The notes under the pieces were generated by a model. That model was given only the letters and a program-made list of their open reading frames with translations, was not told where the DNA came from and ran no database searches. A program made the translations under genes and the position numbers. A stretch of DNA of 64,000 nucleotides from Flaviflagellibacter deserti (GTDB lineage: Bacteria > Pseudomonadota > Alphaproteobacteria > Rhizobiales > Methylopilaceae): the NCBI RefSeq assembly GCF_042652085.1, contig NZ_JBHSJF010000006.1:620001-684000 (forward strand). The letters run 5' to 3'. This document shows positions 43,023-52,387 of the stretch, piece by piece (the first letter of the stretch is position 1; the number at the start of each line of letters is the position of its first letter).

Positions 43023-43601
43023 ATGCCGATGAACCTGCCCAACACGATCACGGTGCTGCGTCTCGTCGCCGTGCCGGTCGCTGTCTGGGCCATACTCGGC
43101 GGCTTCATCCAGCTCGCATTCTGGGTGTTTCTCGCCGCCGGAATTTCGGACGGTGTCGACGGATATCTCGCTCGCCGCTGGAATCAGCGGACCGAGCTCG
43201 GCGCTTATCTCGACGCTATCGCCGACAAGGCGCTTCTCGTCTCGATCTATGTCACGCTCGCGATAGGGGACGTCATTCCGAACTGGCTCGCGATCATCGT
43301 CGTGTTCCGCGACGTGATGATCGTTGGCGCCGTCATCCTGTCCTGGCTGATGGAAAAGCCCATCACCATCAAACCTTTGATGGTCTCGAAGCTGAATACG
43401 GTAGCGCAGATCCTCTTTGCCGCGGCGATCCTTTCGACGAAAGGGTTCGGCGTCGACTGGGGCCACATGCTCTATCCCGCCGCATTCGTGACGGCTGGCT
43501 TGACGCTCGTCTCGGCGGCTGCCTATCTCGCCGCATGGATGCGTCACATGGCAGAACCGGCACCTCCGAAGCCGAGCTCGAGGAAGAGCGCTCGGGAATG
43601 A
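43023..43601 (+). CDS. CDP-alcohol phosphatidyltransferase family protein
   Basis: 192-residue membrane enzyme with the complete D-G-x2-A-R-x8-G-x3-D-x3-D signature (DGYLARRWNQRTELGAYLDA then IADK). Starts NLPNTITVLRLVAVPVA, as in PgsA-like enzymes. The exact alcohol acceptor cannot be read from sequence. First of a chain of coupled genes running to ppx; its stop overlaps the next ATG. Confidence 0.88.
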   Translation: MPMNLPNTITVLRLVAVPVAVWAILGGFIQLAFWVFLAAGISDGVDGYLARRWNQRTELGAYLDAIADKALLVSIYVTLAIGDVIPNWLAIIVVFRDVMIVGAVILSWLMEKPITIKPLMVSKLNTVAQILFAAAILSTKGFGVDWGHMLYPAAFVTAGLTLVSAAAYLAAWMRHMAEPAPPKPSSRKSARE

Positions 43602-44707
43602 CGATCCAACGCCAAGTCATTTTCTGGCTTGTGGCGTTTGTCCTGGTCGTCTTCGTGCTTTGGCTGCTGAGCGATATCCTGCTGCCGTTCGTGGCCGGTT
43701 TTGCGCTTGCCTATATGCTGGATCCGCTTGCCGACCGGCTGTCTCGCACCGGGATCGGGCGAACGACGTCCGCCGTCCTGATCCTGCTGGCGTTCCTGTT
43801 GGTGGTGATCGTACTCGGCGCGATCCTCGTGCCGATGCTGGTGGATCAGCTACAGGCATTCGTCAACAATCTCCCGGACTACATATCCAGGATCCAGGCG
43901 CTGATTGCCGGCCCAGGACTGGGATGGTTGCGCAGTATTGCCGGCGACCGGCTGCCGAGCGTTCAATCCTCGATCGGCGGTATCGTCTCGCAGGGAGCAA
44001 GCTGGGCGGGTGACTTCCTGAAAAGCCTGCTGCAGGGCGGCGCAGCCTTGATGTCGGTGGCGAGCCTTCTCGTGGTCACTCCTGTGGTCGCCTTCTACAT
44101 GCTGGTAGATTGGGACCGCATGACTGGCTCGATCGACGGGTGGGTGCCTGTGCGCCATCGCGACACGGTTCGCCAATTGGCGCGCGAGATGAATGACGCG
44201 GTCGCGGGCTTCGTCCGGGGTCAATCGATTGTCTGCATACTGCTCGGCACGATGTATGGAGTCGGGTTGACCGTCGTCGGCCTGAACTTCGGCCTTCTTA
44301 TCGGCCTCGGGGCGGGCCTCATCAGCTTCGTGCCTTATGTCGGCTCGCTGACGGGCCTCGTGGTGGCGACGGGCGTGGCGCTCGTTCAGTTTTGGCCGGA
44401 CTATGTCTCGATCGGGCTGGTCCTGCTCGTCTTCGCTGTCGGCCAGTTCATCGAGGGTAATATCCTTTCGCCGAACCTCGTCGGCCGCTCGGTCGGCCTC
44501 CATCCGGTCTGGCTGATGTTCGCGCTATTCGCGTTTGGCGCGCTGTTCGGTTTTGTCGGCCTCCTTCTCGCAGTGCCGCTCGCGGCCGCTGCCGGTGTCA
44601 TCGTCCGGTTTGCGTTGTCGCAGTATCTGGCGAGTGAATTCTACACCGGCGGAGAGGCCGCGAAGCCGAAACAGCCGCGCCGGAAAGCATCGACTGGCAA
44701 GGCATGA
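43598..44707 (+). CDS. AI-2E transporter family permease
   Basis: 369 residues with about eight helices, beginning FWLVAFVLVVFVLWLLSDILLPFVAGF and ending VGLLLAVPLAAAAGVIVRF. The family (PerM/TqsA-like) includes exporters and Na+/H+ antiporters; the name does not prove autoinducer transport. ATG 43598 lies in an ATGA overlap with the upstream gene; the frame stays open far upstream, which is not used. It ends in an ATGA overlap with hdaA. Confidence 0.88.
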   Translation: MTIQRQVIFWLVAFVLVVFVLWLLSDILLPFVAGFALAYMLDPLADRLSRTGIGRTTSAVLILLAFLLVVIVLGAILVPMLVDQLQAFVNNLPDYISRIQALIAGPGLGWLRSIAGDRLPSVQSSIGGIVSQGASWAGDFLKSLLQGGAALMSVASLLVVTPVVAFYMLVDWDRMTGSIDGWVPVRHRDTVRQLAREMNDAVAGFVRGQSIVCILLGTMYGVGLTVVGLNFGLLIGLGAGLISFVPYVGSLTGLVVATGVALVQFWPDYVSIGLVLLVFAVGQFIEGNILSPNLVGRSVGLHPVWLMFALFAFGALFGFVGLLLAVPLAAAAGVIVRFALSQYLASEFYTGGEAAKPKQPRRKASTGKA

Positions 44708-45384
44708 CACGCCCGCCGCGGCAGCTGGTCTTCCAGCTCGATTCCGGTCCAGCGTTCGATGCGGCTGACTATCTCGTGACGCCGTCGAACGAGCAGGCGC
44801 ATTCCTTCCTGACAAAATGGCCGAACTGGCCAGGTCGCTCCGCTCTGCTGGTCGGTCCGCATGGCAGCGGCAAGAGCCATCTGACGGCGATCTGGAGCGA
44901 GCAGGCGGACGCCGCGGTTTTGGACGCGAGACGCCTGACATTGGCGGCGGTCGACGAGATCGAAGGCGCCGTCGCCGTTGAGAACATCAATGCGAACGGC
45001 AGCGAGGACAAAGTCCTATTTCATCTTGTTAATTCCGCACGTGAGAAGAAGTTCTGGCTTCTGCTGACGGCTTCGCAGGTGCCGAACTTGATCTGGCCGA
45101 AACTGGCGGACCTGGCGTCCCGCCTTCGCGCGCTGCCCGTCGCGGAACTCTTTGCGCCTGACGACGCGTTGGTTAGAGCGGTTCTGGTGAAACTCTTTCA
45201 TGATCGGCAGCTTGCCGTGGATGCCGAGGTGGTCGACTATATTTCCCGCCGCATGCACCGATCGCTTGGAGTCGCGCGCGACCTCGTCGCAGCGCTCGAT
45301 GAGGAGGCGCTTTCGCTGGGTCGACGCGTCACGCGCCCGATCGCGTCCGAGGTGATGGCAAGGTTCGAGGAAATCGAGGAGTAG
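44704..45384 (+). CDS. hdaA: DnaA regulatory inactivator HdaA
   Basis: 226-residue DnaA-paralog AAA+ protein lacking the DNA-binding domain IV. It begins with QLVFQLDSGPAF, a likely clamp-binding region, and has Walker A GPHGSGKSHL near 57. In Caulobacter, HdaA with the sliding clamp stimulates DnaA-ATP hydrolysis to limit initiation. Position between the permease and ppk is conserved in relatives. Immediately followed by ppk. Confidence 0.9.
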   Translation: MTRPPRQLVFQLDSGPAFDAADYLVTPSNEQAHSFLTKWPNWPGRSALLVGPHGSGKSHLTAIWSEQADAAVLDARRLTLAAVDEIEGAVAVENINANGSEDKVLFHLVNSAREKKFWLLLTASQVPNLIWPKLADLASRLRALPVAELFAPDDALVRAVLVKLFHDRQLAVDAEVVDYISRRMHRSLGVARDLVAALDEEALSLGRRVTRPIASEVMARFEEIEE

Positions 45385-47649
45385 ATGTCCGTCGCGCAAC
45401 CGTCATCTTCGGGTCGTAACAGCAGGGCCAAACCGGCAAAAACGGGTGGCCCAATGATGTCCGAAGATGAAGTCGTCGAAGTCCTCGACGCGACTGCAGT
45501 CGTCACCCCCGGCGCCGAGCCTTCGACTGACGTTCGCCATTCCCCGGAACGCTTCATCAACCGCGAACTCAGTTGGATCCAGTTCAACCGCCGGGTGATG
45601 GAAGAAGCGGACAATCCGAACCATCCGCTGTTGGAGCAACTCCGTTTCCTGTCGATCTCGGCGAACAATCTCGACGAATTCTTCATGGTCCGCGTCGCGG
45701 GCCTCAAGGGGCAGGTCCGCACCGGCGTTACCGTGGTGAGCCCGGACGGCCGGACGCCTGCCGAGCAGCTCGACCGCATCAACGAAGTCGTCGTCGAACT
45801 CGCGCACGACCAGCAGCGCCGCTGGCTGTCGATTCAGGGCGATCTGAAAAAAGCGGGCGTCGTCATCGTCGGCCGCGACGAGATCGGCGAGCATGAGCGC
45901 GCCTGGCTCGACGACTATTTCATGCAGTACATCTTCCCGGTTCTGACGCCTATGGCGATCGACCCGGCGCACCCGTTCCCGTTCATTCCCAATCTCGGCT
46001 TCTCGCTTGCGCTGCAGCTGACGCGCCAGAGCGATGGCCGGCCGCTGAACGCTCTGATCCGCGTTCCCGCCAAGATCGAACGCTTCATCCGCATCGCCAC
46101 TGACGGCCATCCGGGCGTGACCCGCTTCATCCTGCTCGAGGACACGATCGGCCTGTTCATCGGCCGTCTGTTCCCCGGCTATGTGGTCAAGGGGCAGGGC
46201 GCGTTCCGTGTCATCCGCGACTCTGACCTCGAAGTCGAGGAAGAGGCCGAAGATCTCGTCCGGCTGTTCGAATCCGCATTGAAGCAGCGCCGTCGCGGCA
46301 CGGTGATCCGACTCGAAATTCAGAGCGGCACTCCGGAAGAGCTTCGCCTTTTCGTGGCTGACGCGCTCGACGTGAGCGAGAACGAGGTGTTCCTCGTCGA
46401 CGGCCTGATCGCGTTGAACGAGCTTTCTCAGATCGTTTCGCTCGATCGGCCGGAGCTGAAGTTCATTCCCTACAATCCGCGCTTCCCGGAACGCATCCGC
46501 GAGCACGGCGGCGACTGCTTTGCGGCGATCAAGCAGAAGGACATCGTCGTCCATCATCCCTATGAGAGCTTCGACGCCGTCGTCCAGTTCCTGAACCAGG
46601 CGGCGCGCGATCCGAACGTGGTCGCGATCAAGCAGACGCTCTATCGCACATCGTCGGACAGCCCGATCGTCAAGGCGCTCGCGGAGGCGGCGGAGGCCGG
46701 CAAGTCGGTGACGGCGCTGGTCGAGCTCAAGGCGCGCTTCGACGAAGAGGCCAACATCCGCTGGGCGCGCGACCTGGAGCGTGCCGGCGTGCAGGTCGTG
46801 TTCGGCTTCCTGGAGCTGAAGACGCACGCCAAGCTGTCACTGGTGGTGCGCCGCGAAGCAGGGCAGCTCGTGTCCTACTGCCACGCCGGCACCGGGAATT
46901 ATCACCCGATCACGGCAAAGATTTATACCGATCTCAGCTTCTTCACCGCCGATCCCGTGATCGGTCGCGATGTCGCGCGCATCTTCAACTTCATCACTGG
47001 TTATGCCGAGCCGGCCGAACTCGAGGCGATGTCGGTCTCGCCATTTAGCCTGCGTCGCCGCATCCTCGATCACATTGCGGCCGAGATCGACCATGCCAAG
47101 GCCGGCCGTCCGGCGGCGATCTGGCTGAAGATGAACAGCTTGGTCGACAGCGTCGTCATCGATGCGCTCTACGATGCGAGTCGCGCCGGCGTCGAAATCG
47201 ACGTCATCGTCCGTGGCATCTGCTGCCTGCGCCCTGGTGTTCCGGGCCTTTCGGAAACCATACGCGCCAAGTCGATCGTCGGCCGGTTCCTCGAACATTC
47301 TCGCATCTATTGTTTCGGTAATGGCAAGGGTCTGCCGAACCCCGAGGCCGCGGTCTACATTGCCTCGGCAGACCTGATGCCGCGCAATCTCGACCGTCGC
47401 GTCGAGACGCTCGTGCCAATCCTGAACCCCACGGTCCACGAGCAGGTGCTCGACCAGATCATGGTGGCGAATCTGAAGGACAACCAGCAAAGCTGGACCG
47501 TATTGCCGGATGGAACCTCGCGTCGCATATACCCCGCGGACGGTGAGGAACCATTCAACGCGCATCGTTATTTCATGACCAATCCGAGCCTGTCGGGACG
47601 TGGTAAATCTGTTAAAAAGAGTTCGCCTCGGCGTCTCGCCAACCGCTGA
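45385..47649 (+). CDS. ppk: Polyphosphate kinase PPK1
   Basis: 754-residue enzyme making polyphosphate from ATP. N-terminal FINRELSWIQFNRRV, core KQTLYRTSSDSPIV and RFDEEANIRWARDLE; the autophosphorylated His is H481 in ELKTHAKLSLVVRRE, with a second conserved His at H500 (YCHAGTGNYHP). The first 40 residues are variable. It follows the hdaA stop without a gap. Confidence 0.96.
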   Translation: MSVAQPSSSGRNSRAKPAKTGGPMMSEDEVVEVLDATAVVTPGAEPSTDVRHSPERFINRELSWIQFNRRVMEEADNPNHPLLEQLRFLSISANNLDEFFMVRVAGLKGQVRTGVTVVSPDGRTPAEQLDRINEVVVELAHDQQRRWLSIQGDLKKAGVVIVGRDEIGEHERAWLDDYFMQYIFPVLTPMAIDPAHPFPFIPNLGFSLALQLTRQSDGRPLNALIRVPAKIERFIRIATDGHPGVTRFILLEDTIGLFIGRLFPGYVVKGQGAFRVIRDSDLEVEEEAEDLVRLFESALKQRRRGTVIRLEIQSGTPEELRLFVADALDVSENEVFLVDGLIALNELSQIVSLDRPELKFIPYNPRFPERIREHGGDCFAAIKQKDIVVHHPYESFDAVVQFLNQAARDPNVVAIKQTLYRTSSDSPIVKALAEAAEAGKSVTALVELKARFDEEANIRWARDLERAGVQVVFGFLELKTHAKLSLVVRREAGQLVSYCHAGTGNYHPITAKIYTDLSFFTADPVIGRDVARIFNFITGYAEPAELEAMSVSPFSLRRRILDHIAAEIDHAKAGRPAAIWLKMNSLVDSVVIDALYDASRAGVEIDVIVRGICCLRPGVPGLSETIRAKSIVGRFLEHSRIYCFGNGKGLPNPEAAVYIASADLMPRNLDRRVETLVPILNPTVHEQVLDQIMVANLKDNQQSWTVLPDGTSRRIYPADGEEPFNAHRYFMTNPSLSGRGKSVKKSSPRRLANR

Positions 47650-49177
47650 ACTGCCGGCGAGCCTCGACGCAGTCGAGGAGGCGCGCGGTCGTTTGCGGAC
47701 AGGCCCGACGATCGGCGTCATCGACATCGGATCGAACTCGGTCCGACTGGTCGTCTATGAGGGGCTGACTCGCAGCCCGACGCCGATCTTCAACGAGAAA
47801 GTGCTTTGCGGCCTCGGCCGCTCCGTGGCGACGACGGGGCGACTGACGCAACGTGCCGTCACCAAGGCGCTGGCGGCGCTGAAGCGGTTCCGTGCGCTTT
47901 GCGACGTCATGCGCGTCGACGAGGTCAAGGTGCTGGCGACGGCCGCCGCGCGCGACGCCGCGAACGGCCAGGCTTTCCTCGATGAGGCGCGAGATATCTG
48001 CCGGGCGGATATCGAGCTCCTGTCCGGCAAGCGCGAGGCGCATTTGTCGGCGCTGGGCATCGTTTCCGGCATTTTTCATGCCGACGGTATTGTCGGCGAT
48101 CTAGGCGGCGGCAGCCTCGAACTGATCGACGTGAAGGATCACGAGGTTGGTCAGGGCATCACGCTTCCGCTCGGCGGCCTGTCGCTGCAGGACGTCTCCG
48201 AAGGATCGATCAAGAAGGCGAGCAAGATCGTTCGCGACGCCATGGGCAAAGCCAGTCTGCTGAAGGGGCAAGAAGGCCGGAGCTTCTATGCCGTCGGCGG
48301 CACCTGGCGCTCACTTGCGCGTCTTCACATGGCACAGAAGCATTACCCGCTTAGGGTGATGCACGCCTATACGATCCCGACCAAGGAAGCGCTGAACCTT
48401 TGCCGTCGCGTCCGGATGCAGACGCCGGAGAGTATCCCGTTCATCAATGTCGTGCCGAGCGAGCGTCGGCCGCTGTTGGCCTATGGCGCGGTCGTTCTCG
48501 AATACGTGCTCCGCGTGATGAAACCGAAGGATGTCGTCGTCTCGGCCATGGGCGTCCGCGAGGGCCTTCTCTACGAGATGTTGGATGAGCAGACGCGTGA
48601 GGTCGACGCACTGATCGCGGCGGCCGAAGAATTCAACGTTCTCCGCTCGCGCTCGCCGAAGCATGGCTACGAACTGATCGACTGGACGGAGCGCCTGTTC
48701 GAGACCGCTTTGCTCGAGGAATATCCCAGCGATCGCCGGCTGCGCCATGCGGCCTGTCATCTCGCCGATATCGGCTGGCGCGCGCATCCAGACTATCGCG
48801 GCCAGCAGAGCCTGAACATCATCGCCAACGCCGCTTTCGTCGGCGTCGACCATCCCGGCCGGGCGTTTCTGGCTTTGGCGATCTATTATCGCAATGAGGG
48901 CCTGAGTGACGACGGCGTCAGCCCGATGCTGCTGCAGCTCGCGATGCCGCGTCTGCTGGAACGGGCGAAGATCGTCGGCGCGGCGATGCGTGTGGCTTAT
49001 CTGGTTTCGGCCTCGATGCCCGGCATCCTGCCCCAAGCGCCAATCGAGGTCTCGAGCGACAAACTGGTGCTACGCCTCTCGCATGAATTGCGCGATCTGG
49101 CCGGCGACCGCTTGCACAACCGGCTGCGCCAGCTCGGGCGGCTGATCGGCAAGGAAGCCGAGATCATCGTCAGCTGA
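47600..49177 (+). CDS. ppx: Exopolyphosphatase / pppGpp phosphohydrolase family
   Basis: 525-residue Ppx/GppA protein of the actin-like ATPase fold. P-loop-like GVIDIGSNSVRLVVYE near 39 and the second glycine loop VGDLGGGSLELIDV near 161. The C-terminal HD-like half contains RHAACHLADIGWRAHPDYR. The frame starts at GTG 47600, overlapping ppk by 50 bp; a downstream start would remove only variable residues. Ppk and Ppx are opposing activities in one transcript. Confidence 0.92.
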   Translation: MVNLLKRVRLGVSPTAELPASLDAVEEARGRLRTGPTIGVIDIGSNSVRLVVYEGLTRSPTPIFNEKVLCGLGRSVATTGRLTQRAVTKALAALKRFRALCDVMRVDEVKVLATAAARDAANGQAFLDEARDICRADIELLSGKREAHLSALGIVSGIFHADGIVGDLGGGSLELIDVKDHEVGQGITLPLGGLSLQDVSEGSIKKASKIVRDAMGKASLLKGQEGRSFYAVGGTWRSLARLHMAQKHYPLRVMHAYTIPTKEALNLCRRVRMQTPESIPFINVVPSERRPLLAYGAVVLEYVLRVMKPKDVVVSAMGVREGLLYEMLDEQTREVDALIAAAEEFNVLRSRSPKHGYELIDWTERLFETALLEEYPSDRRLRHAACHLADIGWRAHPDYRGQQSLNIIANAAFVGVDHPGRAFLALAIYYRNEGLSDDGVSPMLLQLAMPRLLERAKIVGAAMRVAYLVSASMPGILPQAPIEVSSDKLVLRLSHELRDLAGDRLHNRLRQLGRLIGKEAEIIVS

Positions 49178-49180
49178 CGA

Positions 49181-50332
49181 TCAATCCTTGATCTCGACCG
49201 CGGCGACCCGGCCTTTGCGCAGGCCGAGCGCGATGTCGCCTCGCTTGAGCCCGAGCGCCTTCTCGCCGAACAGGTCGCGCCGCCAGCCGTGAAGGGCGGG
49301 GACATCGGCGTTGTCGTCGGCCGCGATCTGTTCGAGATCGTCGGTCGTCGCCAGAATTTTCGGCGCGACGCCTTCCTTCTCCGAGATCATCTTGAGAAGA
49401 ACCCGGAGCAGCTCGACGGTTGCACCGGCACCATTCGGTGGCGGACGGTCGCGTTCGATCTTCGGGATGGTCGTCGGATCGCGTTCCACGCCCCGCTTGA
49501 CCGCTGCGATGAGGTCGCCGCCCGCCTTCGATCTCTCGAAGCCGCTCGGTAAGCCGCGCAGGCTGGCCAGCGCTTCAGGACTGGTCGGGCCCCGCAGTGC
49601 GACCTCGGCGAGAATTTCGTCCTTCATGATGCGTGACCGCGGAACGTCGCGGGTCTGGGCGTCGAGCTCGCGCCAGGCGGCGACTTCCATCAGAACAGCG
49701 AGGTCGCGCGGCTTGCGCAACCGTGCCTTGATGCGCTTCCAGGCGTCTTCCGGAGCCTGGCGATAGGTGTCGACCGAGGTCAGGATCGACATCTCCTCGG
49801 TCACCCATTCGCTGCGGCCCCGTTTTTCGAGGTCTTCCGACAGGCGGCGATAGACCGAGCGGAGATAGGTGACGTCGGCCAGCGCGTATGTGAGCTGCGC
49901 CTCGGTCAGGGGCCGGCGGCTCCAGTCGGTGAAGCGCGACGACTTGTCGAGCTGGACGCTGGTGATGCGCTGGACAAGCTGGTCGTAGGAGATCGACTCG
50001 CCATAGCCGAGCACCATCGCTGCGACCTGGGTATCGAACACCGGATGCGGGATCAGCTTGGCGCGATGCCACATGATCTCGATGTCCTGCCTGCCGGCGT
50101 GGAAGACCTTGAGCACGCGCTCGTCGGCCATCAGCGCGAAGAGGGGGCCCAGATCGAGGCCAGGGGCCAGGGCGTCGACAGCAAAAGCGCCTTCGTCGTC
50201 AGCGAGCTGGACGAGGCAAAGCTTTGGCCAGAACGTCGTTTCCCGCAGGAACTCGGTGTCGACGGTGATGAACTTCGATAAACTGAGACGGGCGCAGGCG
50301 GCCTGAAGATCAGCGGTGGTCGTAATCAACAT
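49181..50332 (-). CDS. rnd: Ribonuclease D
   Basis: 383-residue 3' exonuclease for tRNA maturation. DEDDy motifs: FITVDTEFLRE near 22, FHAGRQDIEIM near 98, and LTYALADVTYLRSVY near 173, followed by HRDC domains. Convergent with ppx (3-base gap) and divergent from aspS. Confidence 0.95.
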   Translation of the reverse strand: MLITTTADLQAACARLSLSKFITVDTEFLRETTFWPKLCLVQLADDEGAFAVDALAPGLDLGPLFALMADERVLKVFHAGRQDIEIMWHRAKLIPHPVFDTQVAAMVLGYGESISYDQLVQRITSVQLDKSSRFTDWSRRPLTEAQLTYALADVTYLRSVYRRLSEDLEKRGRSEWVTEEMSILTSVDTYRQAPEDAWKRIKARLRKPRDLAVLMEVAAWRELDAQTRDVPRSRIMKDEILAEVALRGPTSPEALASLRGLPSGFERSKAGGDLIAAVKRGVERDPTTIPKIERDRPPPNGAGATVELLRVLLKMISEKEGVAPKILATTDDLEQIAADDNADVPALHGWRRDLFGEKALGLKRGDIALGLRKGRVAAVEIKD

Positions 50333-50377
50333 AGGCCGTCATATAACCGACTCGCGCGCGATGCACGACTGCGACGG

Positions 50378-50406
50378 TTGACAATTGGCCGCGTCGCGTG
50401 CGGTTC
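50378..50406 (+). promoter_or_regulatory. Possible aspS promoter (-35 element)
   Basis: A perfect TTGACA at 50378-50383 lies 79 bases before the aspS ATG in the divergent rnd-aspS gap. No good -10 hexamer follows at 16-18 bases, which is common in alphaproteobacterial promoters. Confidence 0.35.
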
Positions 50407-50462
50407 TCCGCCGCCTTTAGCGCATCAGGCGCGTTTGCCAAGAATTTTCAGGACACCCGGTC

Positions 50463-52253
50463 ATGCATCGTTACCGCTCCCATACCTGCGGCGAGCTTCG
50501 CGAGGAGCACATTGGTGAAACCGTTCGCATTTCGGGCTGGGTTCATCGCATTCGCGACCATGGCGGCGTCCTCTTCATCGACCTGCGTGATCATTACGGC
50601 CTGACGCAGTGCGTGGCCGATCCGGATTCGTCCGCTTTCAAGCATGTCGAGAAGGTTCGCTCGGAATGGGTGATCCGGATCGAGGGCACCGTCCGCAAGC
50701 GTCCGGCTGGCACGGAGAACGCCGAGCTGCCGACCGGGCAGATCGAGCTTTTCATCAAGGACGTCGAAACGCTCGGCGCCGCGGCCGAACTGCCGCTGCC
50801 GGTGTTCGGCGAGCCGGATTACCCGGAGGACATCCGTCTCCGCTACCGCTTCATCGATCTGCGCCGCGAAACGCTGCACAAGAACATCATGACGCGGACG
50901 AAGATCGTCTCGTCCATGCGCCGCCGGATGGGCGATGCTGGTTTCACCGAGTTCGCGACGCCGATCCTGACCGCGTCATCGCCGGAAGGCGCGCGCGACT
51001 TCCTGGTGCCATCGCGCATTCACCCCGGCAATTTCTACGCGCTGCCGCAGGCGCCGCAGCAATACAAGCAGCTTCTGATGATTGCGGGCTTCGACCGCTA
51101 CTTCCAGATCGCGCCGTGCTTTCGCGACGAGGATCCGCGTGCCGACCGCCTGCCTGGTGAATTCTATCAGCTCGACCTGGAAATGAGCTTTGTCGAGCAG
51201 GAAGACGTCTTCTCGACCATGGAGCCGGTGTTGCGCGGTGTGTTCGAGGAATTCGCTGAAGGCAAGCCGGTGACGCCGAGCTTCCCGCGCATCCGCTATT
51301 CGGACGCGATGCTGAAATACGGTTCGGACAAGCCGGACCTCCGCAATCCGATCGTCATCGCCGATGTGAGCTCGGAGTTCACCAAGGAAGAGGTGACCTT
51401 CAACGCCTTCAAGAACGTCGTCGCCTCGGGTGGCGTTGTCCGCGCGATCCCGGCGCCGGGCGCCGCGACGCAGCCGCGCTCGTTCTTCGACAAGCTGAAC
51501 GACTGGGCGCGCGGCGAGGGCGCGCCGGGACTCGGCTATATCGTTTTCGATGACGAGAGCGGCGTGCTGACCGGCAAGGGGCCGATCGCGAAGTTCCTTC
51601 CGGCCGACGTGCAGGCCTCGATCGCTTCCACGGCCGGCATCGGCGCGGGCGATGCGGTGTTCTTCTCGGCCGGCGTCGAGGACAAGGCGGCGAAGCTCGC
51701 CGGCGCCGCTCGTATCCGCGTCGGCGAGGAGCTTGGTCTGATCGACAAGGACCGGTTCGAACTCGCCTGGATCGTCGATTTCCCGTTTTACGAATGGAAC
51801 GAAGAGGAGAAGAAGGTAGACTTCTCGCACAACCCGTTCTCGATGCCGCAGGGCGGCCTGGAAGCGCTGCAGACCAAGGATCCGCTGACGATCCCGGCGT
51901 TCCAGTACGACCTTGTTTGTAACGGCTACGAGATCGCCTCGGGCGGCATTCGCAACCACAGGCCGGAAACAATGATCAAGGCCTTTGAAATCGCCGGATA
52001 TGGCGAGGAGACGGTCATTGAGCGTTTCGGCGGCATGTATCGCGCGTTCCAATACGGCGCGCCGCCGCATGGCGGCATGGCGGCCGGCGTGGACCGCATC
52101 GTGATGCTGCTCTGCGGTGCGCAGAGCGTCCGCGAGATCGCGCTGTTCCCGATGAACCAACGTGCCGAAGACATCCTGATGGGTGCGCCGGCGACGGCCA
52201 CTCCGAAACAGCTTCGCGAATTGCATATCCGCGTAAACTTGCCGGAGAAGTAG
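50463..52253 (+). CDS. aspS: Aspartyl-tRNA synthetase, probably non-discriminating
   Basis: 596-residue class IIb synthetase with N-terminal OB fold, catalytic core and bacterial GAD insertion. Motif 2 CFRDEDPRADRLPGEFYQL and motif 3 GVDRIVMLL are present. In the anticodon-binding domain, the residues aligned with Pseudomonas aeruginosa His31 and Gly83 are H33 (RDHGGVLF) and G83 (RPAGTEN), the pair known to allow charging of tRNA-Asn as well as tRNA-Asp. That would require GatCAB to convert Asp-tRNA-Asn; inference from alignment by eye. Confidence 0.96.
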   Translation: MHRYRSHTCGELREEHIGETVRISGWVHRIRDHGGVLFIDLRDHYGLTQCVADPDSSAFKHVEKVRSEWVIRIEGTVRKRPAGTENAELPTGQIELFIKDVETLGAAAELPLPVFGEPDYPEDIRLRYRFIDLRRETLHKNIMTRTKIVSSMRRRMGDAGFTEFATPILTASSPEGARDFLVPSRIHPGNFYALPQAPQQYKQLLMIAGFDRYFQIAPCFRDEDPRADRLPGEFYQLDLEMSFVEQEDVFSTMEPVLRGVFEEFAEGKPVTPSFPRIRYSDAMLKYGSDKPDLRNPIVIADVSSEFTKEEVTFNAFKNVVASGGVVRAIPAPGAATQPRSFFDKLNDWARGEGAPGLGYIVFDDESGVLTGKGPIAKFLPADVQASIASTAGIGAGDAVFFSAGVEDKAAKLAGAARIRVGEELGLIDKDRFELAWIVDFPFYEWNEEEKKVDFSHNPFSMPQGGLEALQTKDPLTIPAFQYDLVCNGYEIASGGIRNHRPETMIKAFEIAGYGEETVIERFGGMYRAFQYGAPPHGGMAAGVDRIVMLLCGAQSVREIALFPMNQRAEDILMGAPATATPKQLRELHIRVNLPEK

Positions 52254-52387
52254 CCTCGCCGCCCGCGTCATCGTCACTTCACGCGATGGCGATGTATTTG
52301 GAATTGCTGGATTAAGAACAAAATCCCCAGCTTGAAGAATGCCTTCGAAGGGCGTTCACTCAGGCCCCCTCGACGAACAGGCTTCTC

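Noticed and set aside
42347..43597. N-terminal extension of the AI-2E-family ORF
   Set aside because: It would overlap purM and the whole CDP-alcohol transferase; the real start is in the ATGA overlap at 43598.
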